IMG/VR virus record: IMGVR_UViG_3300025128_000362
Coordinates: 1 to 22,950 of that record
Length of the DNA stretch: 22,950 nucleotides
From: a virus
Reading direction: 5' to 3' (one strand)
Below are positions 1 through 5,967 of this stretch, one piece after another; position 1 is the first letter of the stretch, and each line of letters opens with the position of its first letter. The notes beneath the pieces are model-generated. The model worked only from the letters and a program-made list of their open reading frames with translations, had not been told where the DNA came from and searched no databases. The translations under genes and the position numbers were made by a program.

Positions 1-123
1 CAGGACAGTTACCCTAGCATCATTGCTAGGAGTATTTGATTTTGCAGCTATTTCTGCATTGTCAAATTCTTCATCAACTTTAAAGTTAGCTTCAAAAAAA
101 CTTTCTTTTGTTACTTTGCTCAT
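1..123 (-). CDS. partial hypothetical protein (N-terminal 41 residues)
   Basis: The gene begins with ATG at 123 on the minus strand and runs off the left edge, so only 41 residues are visible. It starts MSKVTKESFF and is polar, rich in Lys, Glu, Asp and Asn, with no signal peptide or membrane segment. The start overlaps the stop of the upstream LexA-like gene in an ATGA arrangement (120-123), which supports both the start and membership in the same minus-strand operon. I do not recognise the family from this fragment. Its place in a recombination/early operon suggests a DNA-metabolism or regulatory role, but that is only context. Confidence 0.7.
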   Translation of the reverse strand, partial: MSKVTKESFFEANFKVDEEFDNAEIAAKSNTPSNDARVTVL

Positions 124-428
124 TTTCTAAACTCCATTGTTGAATAACTTTTATTAACTTTAAGTGTGGGTATTAATTTTAATTGTTTCTTAGATAAGGC
201 AATATTTCTATGAGCCTGGTTGCTTTTGCTTATTAAATTTAATTTACGAAACTCTGCAATCAAAGCACCAGCTCTTGCTCTGGTAAAATTAAATTTTTCA
301 CTAATTTCTTTATAGGTTGGTGCATAGTCATAAGTTTCAATGAAGTGCTTAATAAAATTAAGTACATCCTTTTTAATTTGGCTTAGGTAAATAATCTGAC
401 CATTGCCATTACCATTTTTTAAAATCAT
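120..428 (-). CDS. LexA-type winged-helix DNA-binding protein lacking a peptidase domain
   Basis: This 102-residue protein has a LexA N-terminal-type DNA-binding domain at about residues 15-80. The sequence runs LSQIKKDVLNFIKHFIE, then APTYKEISEKF, a recognition-helix region with RARAGALIAEFRKL, and a wing ending HRNIAL. In LexA the matching elements read roughly QxxVLxFI, PxxREIA and LxxLxxxGLI. The protein stops about 20 residues after the wing, so there is no S24 autopeptidase or Ser-Lys dyad. It would bind DNA but could not self-cleave like LexA. The ATG at 428 overlaps the DUF3310 gene stop (ATGA), and its own stop overlaps the next start. It is probably an operon regulator. Family assignment is by pattern recognition. 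Confidence 0.8.
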   Translation of the reverse strand: MILKNGNGNGQIIYLSQIKKDVLNFIKHFIETYDYAPTYKEISEKFNFTRARAGALIAEFRKLNLISKSNQAHRNIALSKKQLKLIPTLKVNKSYSTMEFRK

Positions 429-718
429 TTCTTATCCTCAAATAAATTTGTTACATTCGCTGTAGTGTTTCGTAAGTCAGAACCATCTTGTTCTAATGCT
501 TTTAAATAATTAATTAATTTTTGCGTAAACCAATTAGATTTTTCTAAATCCATTACTGCTTTTGCAATAGTTTGACCCCCCTTAGCACCAAACCTACTTA
601 GGTATTTCATTGCAGACCCTCTTAAAAAACCTATGTTTTCTTCTGGAGTCATTTGACTCATAATGGCATCACAAGTTTGTATTGCTTTCTGATAATGAGG
701 GGGGTTTTTACTTTCCAT
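425..718 (-). CDS. DUF3310 family phage protein
   Basis: This 97-residue protein has the hallmarks of DUF3310, a common phage family. An NPPHYQ start (residues 5-10) matches the HPxHY motif. An Ile-x-x-Cys-Asp-like segment follows, then FLRGSAMKYLSRFGAKGG (about 31-48), matching the GxxxKYxxRxxxK core. A Lys/Trp helix ending NWFTQKLINYL closes the domain. DUF3310 proteins are sometimes annotated as nucleotide kinases, but to my knowledge the function is unproven. The gene begins one base after the stop of the upstream DUF736-like gene and overlaps the LexA-like gene start by four bases. No clear Shine-Dalgarno is visible, so translation is probably coupled. Confidence 0.85.
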   Translation of the reverse strand: MESKNPPHYQKAIQTCDAIMSQMTPEENIGFLRGSAMKYLSRFGAKGGQTIAKAVMDLEKSNWFTQKLINYLKALEQDGSDLRNTTANVTNLFEDKK

Positions 719-719
719 A

Positions 720-941
720 TTATTTTGCTATTGGGTCTTGTAGTTTAATATTAATATCTGGTTGTCCAGACTTAGCTGGGTCAGTTCCTTTTTCAGTATT
801 AAGCCAAGCCGAAGCATTTTTCTTAACACCATTAATTGTTACATTACCTGTGTAGTGTGGATAAGACTTACCTGGTTGATCATTGTCTTTGGCTTGTCTT
901 TTCCATAACGCACCAGAATTATCAAATTTATTATCTGACAT
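720..941 (-). CDS. DUF736-like small phage protein
   Basis: This 73-residue soluble protein has the pattern GALWKR near residues 10-15, YTGNVTINGVKKNASAWLN at about 30-48, and a terminal INIKLQDP segment. These resemble DUF736-like small phage proteins, in which a Gly-Ala-(Leu/Ala)-(Trp/Phe)-Lys start and an xSAW strand precede a final KLxDP strand. A small beta-rich fold, possibly DNA-binding, is plausible but unproven. The gene overlaps the ERF gene stop by 11 bases. Its position beside the annealase is where phages often place a single-strand DNA-binding protein, and no conventional SSB is seen in this window. That role is inference. Confidence 0.7.
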   Translation of the reverse strand: MSDNKFDNSGALWKRQAKDNDQPGKSYPHYTGNVTINGVKKNASAWLNTEKGTDPAKSGQPDINIKLQDPIAK

Positions 942-1584
942 TTGTACCTCTTGATTGTATTTGTGATTTTAGTTTGTTGTATTCTGTATCAACTCTTAAC
1001 TGTTCTATTGGATCAGTTGCTATTAAAGTTAAATCATCTTTGTATTCATCTCTAATAGGAGTTAAATTTTTTTCAAAATATAATTGTGATTTTGAGTGTT
1101 TAGCTACAGATTGCATTTGATTTATCCAATCAGTAGCAGCAACATTTGTAGATTTTGTATTTTGTTTTATAGGTGCTGTTTTTTTAGCAAAGGGTTTAGC
1201 TTCAACACCATCATCATTATCTAATCCAGTTTTTAAATTAAGTGCATTTAGGAAAGCATATTTTCTTGCATAGCTCATAGCATTACCAGAACCAAACTTA
1301 TCTAGTTTACCCATTGCTGAACAACCATCTATCTCTACAAATTGATTTGGCTCATCAACATCATAAATTTTCATATTACATTCTATAAAAATAAAATTAT
1401 CGCTTACTTGGTTTTTGTAAGTACAAACAGGATATAGCTTATGTTTTCTTAAAGCTGCCATTGCAACCTTTTGAACTGAGTCATGTTCTAAAGGGTTAAA
1501 GTGCATACCTGGAACTTTATCACCTTTAATAACTGGTGCAGCTTCCTCACTTGCTTTGTGTAATTTATCAAAAATATTTTTCAT
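931..1584 (-). CDS. erf: ERF-family single-strand DNA annealing protein
   Basis: This 217-residue protein matches the ERF recombinase type. ERF proteins anneal complementary single strands during phage recombination and genome circularisation or repair. The best marker is residues 103-126, with MSYARKYAFLNALNLKTG followed by LDNDDG; ERF proteins share a (K/S)YARRYAL core followed by an acidic D-x-D-D tail. The N-terminal half has the expected beta-strand pattern (YPVCTYKNQ, IFIECNMKIYD). Residues after about 130 are Lys/Gln-rich and probably form a flexible tail. An AGGAGAG Shine-Dalgarno sits at about 1594-1600, upstream of the ATG at 1584. Together with the RecB-like nuclease upstream it forms an exonuclease/annealase pair. 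Confidence 0.88.
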   Translation of the reverse strand: MKNIFDKLHKASEEAAPVIKGDKVPGMHFNPLEHDSVQKVAMAALRKHKLYPVCTYKNQVSDNFIFIECNMKIYDVDEPNQFVEIDGCSAMGKLDKFGSGNAMSYARKYAFLNALNLKTGLDNDDGVEAKPFAKKTAPIKQNTKSTNVAATDWINQMQSVAKHSKSQLYFEKNLTPIRDEYKDDLTLIATDPIEQLRVDTEYNKLKSQIQSRGTNVR

Positions 1585-1586
1585 TA

Positions 1587-1802
1587 TTAACTCTCTCCTT
1601 TTAATTGTTTTATTTGTTCTGTTAGCTCACCATTTAATTTTTTATGACCAACCTCTACCTCTGTAAGTCTTTTGTTTTCGTCTTGTAATTTTTCAATGAC
1701 ATTTTCTTGGGTAAGAAGCTTTGCATTTTTGTAAACTAATTTTTCTATAAGATCAGCTTTGCTTAATGTTTCGTAGTGATCTATTAAACCTTTAAAGTCC
1801 AT
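1587..1802 (-). CDS. small coiled-coil protein
   Basis: This 71-residue protein is predicted to be almost entirely helical. It has heptad-like spacing of Leu/Ile/Val from about residue 20 to the end (for example LLTQENVIEKLQDENKRL), typical of a dimeric coiled coil. It has no signal peptide, membrane segment or cysteines. It lies between the nuclease, whose stop it overlaps by 11 bases, and the ERF annealase, two bases before the ERF start. This placement suggests a partner or adaptor in the recombination module. I do not recognise a named family. Confidence 0.65.
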   Translation of the reverse strand: MDFKGLIDHYETLSKADLIEKLVYKNAKLLTQENVIEKLQDENKRLTEVEVGHKKLNGELTEQIKQLKGES

Positions 1803-2664
1803 AATAACTTCTAAACCTTTCTATAATTTCTGGACTAATGCCTTTCCACCAAAAACCATCTTTTCTTATTTCACTAAGGTCAGGCTTACATAACATTGCT
1901 AGAACTTTAGGATCTCCATTTGCAAGTTCTAATTTCTTTTCCCAACATTGTTGGTACAGCACAAGCTCCTCATAATAAAATTGTAAACTTTCTTTTCTAA
2001 GTTCTACACAGTTACCTGGTGTAAAAACGACTCTATCGCTATCACTAGCATAAGTTAAAAATGGTTTAAGAGTTGGTAGCAGCTTAGAGTATAAAGCTAT
2101 TTGTAAACAATCAGAATGATATGGAACTTTAGGACATTTTTTTTTGGAATAACTAAAACCTTTTTTTGTTTTTGTTAATGTACCAAATACATTTTTAATA
2201 TCGCCAAAATCTACTTGCCCAACTAAATCTACATAAGCTAAGAAATAAGTTTTAATACCATCTGCCCAATGTGTATATTCTAATTCAGATTGCCACTTTT
2301 GTTTACCTACTTCATTAATATTAGCTAAATGATTATTAACCAAATCTTCCATGTTATCTATTATATAACCAAATTTTAGGTCATCTTTTTCATCAATACT
2401 TACATAGTTAGTTATTCTTTTTTCAACTGCTTTGAGAGCTTGTTCGTAAGTTAAATTTTCACACAATATTTTTTGAATAATTTCATGTGCAATCGTACCA
2501 CCAGTAAAAGAACAGTTACTTGGTAGTGCAGCTTTTTCTTTTGGTGTTAGTACAATGTAATTTCTGAATCTTATATCGTCAGGGATAGTGTTTTGGCTTT
2601 TAGATGTATGAGCCAAATTAAATTTTTTGTAGCAATCTCCTAAAATTTTAGGGTGATTCGTCAT
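1792..2664 (-). CDS. RecB/Cas4-like PD-(D/E)XK exonuclease
   Basis: This 290-residue protein carries the ordered motifs of RecB-type PD-(D/E)XK nucleases. There is a helix with GGTIAHEIIQ (His60), an acidic strand WQSELEY (about 124-130), the catalytic core VDLVGQ (Asp146) followed by GDIKN (Asp155 and Lys157), and a downstream QIALYSKLL helix (Gln188) matching the conserved Q-x-x-x-Y motif. Such phage proteins act as 5'-3' exonucleases that create single strands for annealases, fitting the ERF gene two positions downstream. It is the first gene of the minus-strand operon. Cysteines are present but no clear Fe-S cluster quartet is seen. The start ATG at 2664 has little leader (see the candidate promoter). 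Confidence 0.85.
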   Translation of the reverse strand: MTNHPKILGDCYKKFNLAHTSKSQNTIPDDIRFRNYIVLTPKEKAALPSNCSFTGGTIAHEIIQKILCENLTYEQALKAVEKRITNYVSIDEKDDLKFGYIIDNMEDLVNNHLANINEVGKQKWQSELEYTHWADGIKTYFLAYVDLVGQVDFGDIKNVFGTLTKTKKGFSYSKKKCPKVPYHSDCLQIALYSKLLPTLKPFLTYASDSDRVVFTPGNCVELRKESLQFYYEELVLYQQCWEKKLELANGDPKVLAMLCKPDLSEIRKDGFWWKGISPEIIERFRSYYGL

Positions 2665-2672
2665 ATAATTTA

Positions 2673-2701
2673 TCTATATTATAATTATAAATTTTTTACA
2701 A
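2673..2701 (-). promoter_or_regulatory. candidate promoter of the minus-strand recombination operon
   Basis: On the minus strand, TTGTAA (2701-2696) and TATAGA (2678-2673) are separated by 17 bases. An overlapping TATAAT lies at 2683-2678. Either -10 box would start transcription within about 10-15 bases of the ATG at 2664, and no Shine-Dalgarno is visible. In DNA this AT-rich such matches arise easily, so this is a weak call supported mainly by the divergent gene layout. Confidence 0.3.
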
Positions 2702-2745
2702 CTTTTATATATTATTTGGATAACTAAATTATATTTAAAAATAAT

Positions 2746-2774
2746 TTGTATAGTTTAATTAATTTTAATATAAC
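2746..2774 (+). promoter_or_regulatory. candidate promoter of the plus-strand accessory operon
   Basis: TTGTAT (2746-2751) and TATAAC (2769-2774) are spaced by exactly 17 bases. Transcription would begin around 2781, leaving only a few bases before the ATG at 2786. There is no purine-rich ribosome-binding site. The 121-base divergent spacer is extremely AT-rich, so the match is suggestive only. Confidence 0.3.
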
Positions 2775-2785
2775 AAATCTTACCT

Positions 2786-3106
2786 ATGATTCTGAAAGAG
2801 ATTAAATATCGTAATTTTAAGGTGAAAATCGTTAAATTAACTAGGAAACAAGCCATAAAAGACAATATCTGGGGTTATTACGATACAAACAAATCAGTCA
2901 TAGCTATACAGGAAAATCTAAAAAACATCACTTTGCTAGACACCTTGCTACATGAAATAGCTCACATGATAGCTCATAAGTCAGAGATTCGTTTAAAAAA
3001 TTTAGGTGAGGAGGGTGTAGCTAGTTTTATTGGTTCTGAGTTTTCTAAAGTATTTTTACAAAATCCAAAATTATTAAATTTAATAAAAAGGTGTACTGCC
3101 AAATGA
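2786..3106 (+). CDS. HExxH zinc metallopeptidase-like protein
   Basis: This 106-residue protein has a classic zincin motif, LLHEIAHMIAH at residues 54-64. His56 and His60 are the putative zinc ligands and Glu57 the putative catalytic base. The following EEGVASFIG segment (about 76-84) offers a possible third, acidic ligand. The preceding GYYDTNKSVIAI strand resembles the strand before the HExxH helix in ImmA/IrrE-type and small phage metallopeptidases. The protein is too short to contain additional domains. It heads the plus-strand operon, and its stop overlaps the next ATG. An ImmA-like role in cleaving a repressor is possible, and it is encoded opposite an operon that contains a LexA-type DNA-binding protein, but no substrate can be read from sequence. 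Confidence 0.75.
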   Translation: MILKEIKYRNFKVKIVKLTRKQAIKDNIWGYYDTNKSVIAIQENLKNITLLDTLLHEIAHMIAHKSEIRLKNLGEEGVASFIGSEFSKVFLQNPKLLNLIKRCTAK

Positions 3107-3333
3107 AAGCCTTTTTATTCTTAGTTTTACTTACACAGCAAGGTTTACATTACGAAAAAATACCAATTAAAAATTACACAAATTGTGATGATGCTTATGC
3201 AAGTAAAGCTACCTGGTATGATAACCCTAAATTTAAAGATGGCAATGGTCAGCTTTGGGGTTTTTATATTTACAAAAATAAACAGATAGTAGCTTCTTAT
3301 TGCAAAGACCAAGAGGGTAATTGGTTGCTATGA
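3103..3333 (+). CDS. small exported cysteine-containing protein
   Basis: The best start is ATG at 3103, which forms an ATGA overlap with the preceding stop and gives 76 residues; an upstream ATG at 3091 would add four. It begins MKAFLFLVLLTQQG, a short signal-peptide-like n- and h-region. After that the protein is polar, with two cysteines (in TNCDDAY and SYCKDQEG) that could form a disulphide in the periplasm. A WGFYIYKNKQIVASYC strand pair suggests a small beta domain. I do not recognise the family. Its coupling to a metallopeptidase-like gene and its likely export make a host-envelope role such as superinfection exclusion conceivable, but this is inference. Confidence 0.65.
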   Translation: MKAFLFLVLLTQQGLHYEKIPIKNYTNCDDAYASKATWYDNPKFKDGNGQLWGFYIYKNKQIVASYCKDQEGNWLL

Positions 3334-4160
3334 AAAAATTAAGAATATTAAGTTTAGGTGCTGGTGTTCAAAGTTCTACTTTAGCACTTATGATTCAAAA
3401 AGGTGAAATTGAAAATGTAACTGCTGGAATCTTTGCAGATGTAAAAGGTGAGCCAAAAGCAGTTTATGATTGGTTAGATTATTTGAAGACACAAATTACT
3501 AAATTTCCAATTTACATTGTTACATATAGAGATTTAAAACAAGATATATTAGATGCCTCTAAAGGTGAATTTAAAGCTTTTACAGCTCCATTTTATACAA
3601 AGAATTTAGAAACAGGAAAAAAAGGAATGCTTCGTAGACAATGTACAGCAGACTACAAGATAAAACCTGTACTACAAAAAATAAGAGAACTTCTAGGTTT
3701 AAAAAAAGGTGAGAGAAGAAAAGAGGGTACTGAGGTTGAACTGTTAATGGGCATATCTAAAGATGAAGTTCAAAGAATGAAAATAAATCCAATTAAATAT
3801 ATTAAAAATATTTATCCATTAATAGATAAAGATTTTAGAAGAACTCATTGTTTAACTTGGATGGAAAAAAATAATTATCCTAAACCCCCAAGATCAGCCT
3901 GTACTTTTTGCCCATTTCATTCTGCAAAAGAGTGGCTTGAAATTAAAAACAATAAAGAGGAATGGGATGAAGTTGTTGCCTTAGATAAAGCAATAAGAAG
4001 CCAGGAAAGATTTAAAGAAAAGAATAAAGGATCGGCAACATTAAAAGATGAAATTTATTTACACAATAGTTGCAAACCAATTGATGAAATAGATTTTGAT
4101 CCAAAAACTGATCAATTAGATTTATTTAATAATGAATGTGAGGGTTATTGTGGAATCTAG
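3330..4160 (+). CDS. PAPS-reductase-like PP-loop ATPase with cysteine cluster
   Basis: I chose ATG 3330 (276 residues), which makes an ATGA overlap with the previous stop; a TTG at 3321 is also in frame. The N-terminal SLGAGVQSST (residues 8-17) is the PP-loop of the PAPS reductase/N-type ATP pyrophosphatase superfamily, which activates substrates by adenylation. Cys105 (RRQCTADYKIKP), Cys174, and Cys191/Cys194 (PPRSACTFCPFHS) form a likely iron-sulphur or zinc site, a pattern I know from a widespread phage family annotated as phosphoadenosine phosphosulphate reductase. GISKDEVQRMK at 141 is also typical. The real substrate is unknown. With two DNA methyltransferases in the same operon, a role in nucleic-acid modification is more plausible than sulphate assimilation. 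Confidence 0.82.
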   Translation: MKKLRILSLGAGVQSSTLALMIQKGEIENVTAGIFADVKGEPKAVYDWLDYLKTQITKFPIYIVTYRDLKQDILDASKGEFKAFTAPFYTKNLETGKKGMLRRQCTADYKIKPVLQKIRELLGLKKGERRKEGTEVELLMGISKDEVQRMKINPIKYIKNIYPLIDKDFRRTHCLTWMEKNNYPKPPRSACTFCPFHSAKEWLEIKNNKEEWDEVVALDKAIRSQERFKEKNKGSATLKDEIYLHNSCKPIDEIDFDPKTDQLDLFNNECEGYCGI

Positions 4161-4398
4161 TATTAATTTAAAAAAGTACGAAGAAATAAAAGAAAAAATA
4201 AAAGATTTAGAAGAAATTAATTTTAACCCTAAAGAATACAACCAAATTTTTGAAATGGCAGGATTTGATTTGTTAAGTAATTCTGAAATGAGAAGTTTAA
4301 TCTTAGCATTTTGTGAAAAATTAAATCCAGAACTGTCAGATAGAGAGTTGGAAAAAATTAAATCACATCATCCACATTTAGAAAAAATACCAGATTAA
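4150..4398 (+). CDS. hypothetical small helical protein
   Basis: I favour GTG 4150 (82 residues) because a GAGGG ribosome-binding sequence lies five bases upstream (4140-4144). An ATG at 4132 would give 88 residues but has no Shine-Dalgarno. The start overlaps the stop of the PP-loop gene. The protein is charged and mostly helical, with a Lys/Glu-rich N-terminus (KKYEEIKEKIKDLEEI) and a single Cys. It ends SHHPHLEKIPD, so a metal site is imaginable from the histidines. No family recognised. It sits between the PP-loop enzyme and the nuclease-like protein, with only two bases before the next ATG. Confidence 0.55.
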   Translation: MESSINLKKYEEIKEKIKDLEEINFNPKEYNQIFEMAGFDLLSNSEMRSLILAFCEKLNPELSDRELEKIKSHHPHLEKIPD

Positions 4399-4400
4399 TT

Positions 4401-4910
4401 ATGATAGAAGTTAAATTAGATTTATACGATATTATGGCAGCTTCACAGACTGGGTTGCTTAGAGTTTTTGAGTCATTAAGATTAAAACAAGATTGGGGTC
4501 ATAACTATAAAGGTAGTGTAAATGACCAAATATCAAAATCAATTAGTGGTGCTTGTGCAGAACTTGCAGTTTGTAGGTACTTAGAAACAGAGTTTAACTT
4601 TCATGTTAATCATGGTGGTAAGGCAGATATAATTTGGCATGATGTGCATTTACAAGTTAGATCGCAGCTACCAAAAAGAAATAACAGTCTAATTATTAGA
4701 CCAAAAGGTAGTAAACCTAATGAAATTTACATTTTAGTCATAGATAAAGCACCCATTTTTGAAATACATGGTTTTATAAACAGCACCCATGTTTTAGGCA
4801 CAGATAGATTTTTAACTGACTTTGGTATTACTGACAGACCAAAAGTTCATTCACTAGGATTAGAAACTTTAACACCTATAAAATTTTTAAAGGATGGAGC
4901 ATGGAATTAA
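4401..4910 (+). CDS. PD-(D/E)XK-like phage protein
   Basis: This 169-residue protein has the layout SGACAELAVCRYL (about residues 49-61), GGKADIIWHDVHLQVRSQ (about 72-89), then strands LIIRP, YILVIDKAPIFEIHGFI and a final aromatic/leucine tail. This matches a common phage family in which an E-x-A-V helix is followed by a (P/A)D...VR core, a degenerate version of the PD-(D/E)XK nuclease core in which the usual E-x-K is Q-V-R. Catalytic activity is therefore uncertain. Its last 10 bases overlap the start of the cytosine methyltransferase, a coupling that invites comparison with restriction-modification pairs, but phages often carry this family without restriction activity. Confidence 0.6.
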   Translation: MIEVKLDLYDIMAASQTGLLRVFESLRLKQDWGHNYKGSVNDQISKSISGACAELAVCRYLETEFNFHVNHGGKADIIWHDVHLQVRSQLPKRNNSLIIRPKGSKPNEIYILVIDKAPIFEIHGFINSTHVLGTDRFLTDFGITDRPKVHSLGLETLTPIKFLKDGAWN

Positions 4911-5797
4911 ATGTTCTTGATTTATTTAGTGGCATTGGTGGTTTTAGTGTTGGTCTTGAGTCAACTAATAAATTTAAAACAATTGCCTTTTGTGAGCAAG
5001 ACAAGTTTTGCCAAAAGGTTTTACAAAAGCATTGGAAAGATATTCCGATACATGAGGATATTAAAAAATTAAATGGAACAAAAATTAAAGCAGATGTCAT
5101 TGTTGGAGGATTCCCATGCCAAAGTTTCAGTATTGCCGGTAAACAAAAAGGCAAAGATGATGAACGATATCTCTGGGATGAAATGTTTAGAGTCATTAAA
5201 GAGGTTAAACCCAGATGGATTATTGGCGAAAATGTCCAAAACCTTACTAACATCTCAAATGGAGCAATCTTGCAAGGAATTTACAATGATTTGGAATCTC
5301 AAGGTTACGAAGTCCAAACTTTTAATATTTCAGCTAGTTCGCAAGGAGCATGGCATAAGAGATCAAGAATATGGATCGTTGCTTCCAACACCCAATGCTT
5401 GGGATTCAGCAAGGGGTGCAAGAAGTCAGAAAAATTTAAGGGAAAAAAAACATCAAATAAATATTTTAACAGCAATCAAGGATTACAACTCAGAGCAACC
5501 AGTAATCAAATGGAATTATCCAACACCAAGAGCATCAGACCACAAGGATATGAGCTACAACACAACTTGGAAAATGGGCAAGAACTCACAAAACAGTTGT
5601 GCCAGACAAATACTAAAAAACAACAAACCTGGTGGGAAACTGAATCCAAACTTTCTGGAATTCCTTATGGGATTTCAACAGAACTGGACACAAATAGAGC
5701 TAACAGAATTAAAGCACTTGGAAACTCAATCGTACCACAGATTGTCACCGAAATTGGACAAGCAATCATTAAAGCAGAAGAAGAAATAAATGGATGA
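4901..5797 (+). CDS. dcm: C5-cytosine DNA methyltransferase (Dcm family)
   Basis: This 298-residue protein transfers a methyl group from S-adenosylmethionine to C5 of cytosine in DNA. The motifs are in canonical order: motif I DLFSGIGGFS (7-16), motif IV GGFPCQSFSIAG (69-80) with catalytic Cys73, motif VI GENV (109-112), motif VIII HKRSRIWIVA (152-161), and motifs IX/X NRIKALGNSIVPQ (268-280). A variable target-recognition region lies between about 162 and 262. An AAGGATGGAG sequence precedes ATG 4901. The start overlaps the nuclease-like gene by 10 bases and the stop overlaps the next ATG. No cognate endonuclease is certain, so it is probably an orphan protective methyltransferase. A long +1 frame runs inside it (see separate entry). 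Confidence 0.92.
   Translation: MELNVLDLFSGIGGFSVGLESTNKFKTIAFCEQDKFCQKVLQKHWKDIPIHEDIKKLNGTKIKADVIVGGFPCQSFSIAGKQKGKDDERYLWDEMFRVIKEVKPRWIIGENVQNLTNISNGAILQGIYNDLESQGYEVQTFNISASSQGAWHKRSRIWIVASNTQCLGFSKGCKKSEKFKGKKTSNKYFNSNQGLQLRATSNQMELSNTKSIRPQGYELQHNLENGQELTKQLCQTNTKKQQTWWETESKLSGIPYGISTELDTNRANRIKALGNSIVPQIVTEIGQAIIKAEEEING
5073..5789 (+). CDS. possible overlapping +1-frame gene within dcm
   Basis: A 238-codon frame lies wholly inside dcm in the +1 register. It is the longest unexplained open frame of the window and the only long one on the coding strand of a gene. It reads like protein rather than noise: EFTMIWNLKVTKSKLLIFQL (69-88), YGSLLPTPNAWDSARGARS (100-118), NYPTPRASDHKD (148-159) and GGKLNPNFLEFLMGFQQNWT (187-206). 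I recall these patterns (TWKxKxT, LLFQL, LLPTPxAxD, LNPxFVExLMGFPxxWT) from phage proteins annotated as DNA methyltransferase parts. Possible starts are ATG 5073 or 5094, neither with a strong Shine-Dalgarno. It could be a true overlapping gene, a frameshift product, or the fossil of an earlier frame. I cannot decide from sequence alone. Confidence 0.4.
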   Translation: MEQKLKQMSLLEDSHAKVSVLPVNKKAKMMNDISGMKCLESLKRLNPDGLLAKMSKTLLTSQMEQSCKEFTMIWNLKVTKSKLLIFQLVRKEHGIRDQEYGSLLPTPNAWDSARGARSQKNLREKKHQINILTAIKDYNSEQPVIKWNYPTPRASDHKDMSYNTTWKMGKNSQNSCARQILKNNKPGGKLNPNFLEFLMGFQQNWTQIELTELKHLETQSYHRLSPKLDKQSLKQKKK

Positions 5798-5967
5798 AAT
5801 TAGATATGTTTGGTGATCCTAAAAAAAATTGCTGTGTAAAAGATTGTACAGATGGAGCTGTCTTGTATGAAAACAATAGATATTACTGCCCAGACCATTA
5901 TGCAGAAAAGATATTAGAAATACCATTAAGTGAATTAGGTAAAGGTGGTGAAAAAGATGACGATTAA
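5794..5967 (+). CDS. small zinc-ribbon-like protein
   Basis: This short gene (57 residues) starts at ATG 5794 in an ATGA overlap with the dcm stop and ends at TAA 5965-5967, overlapping the start of the MT-A70 gene. The protein begins MKLDMFGDPKKNCCVKDC and continues with a YYCPDHYAEK segment. The CC-x3-C ... C-x2-H pattern (Cys13, Cys14, Cys18, Cys32, His35) is what a small treble-clef or zinc-ribbon protein would show. The C-terminus is acidic (GGEKDDD). Zinc-finger-like phage proteins of this size often act as DNA- or protein-binding adaptors. No specific family is recognised. The coupled overlaps on both sides support that it is translated. Confidence 0.65.
   Translation: MKLDMFGDPKKNCCVKDCTDGAVLYENNRYYCPDHYAEKILEIPLSELGKGGEKDDD

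Noticed and set aside
836-1120. 94-codon plus-strand frame opposite ERF and the DUF736-like gene
   Set aside because: It is antisense to ERF with clear motifs, and its translation is Cys/Tyr-rich noise without a ribosome-binding site.
4876-5253. 125-codon antisense frame opposite dcm
   Set aside because: Antisense to the conserved methyltransferase motifs I-VI, without a ribosome-binding site. Unlike the same-strand +1 frame it shows no familiar protein pattern.
4401-5797. Full restriction-modification system
   Set aside because: The nuclease-like protein has a degenerate core and belongs to a type common in phages without restriction; kept only as a hypothesis in the findings.
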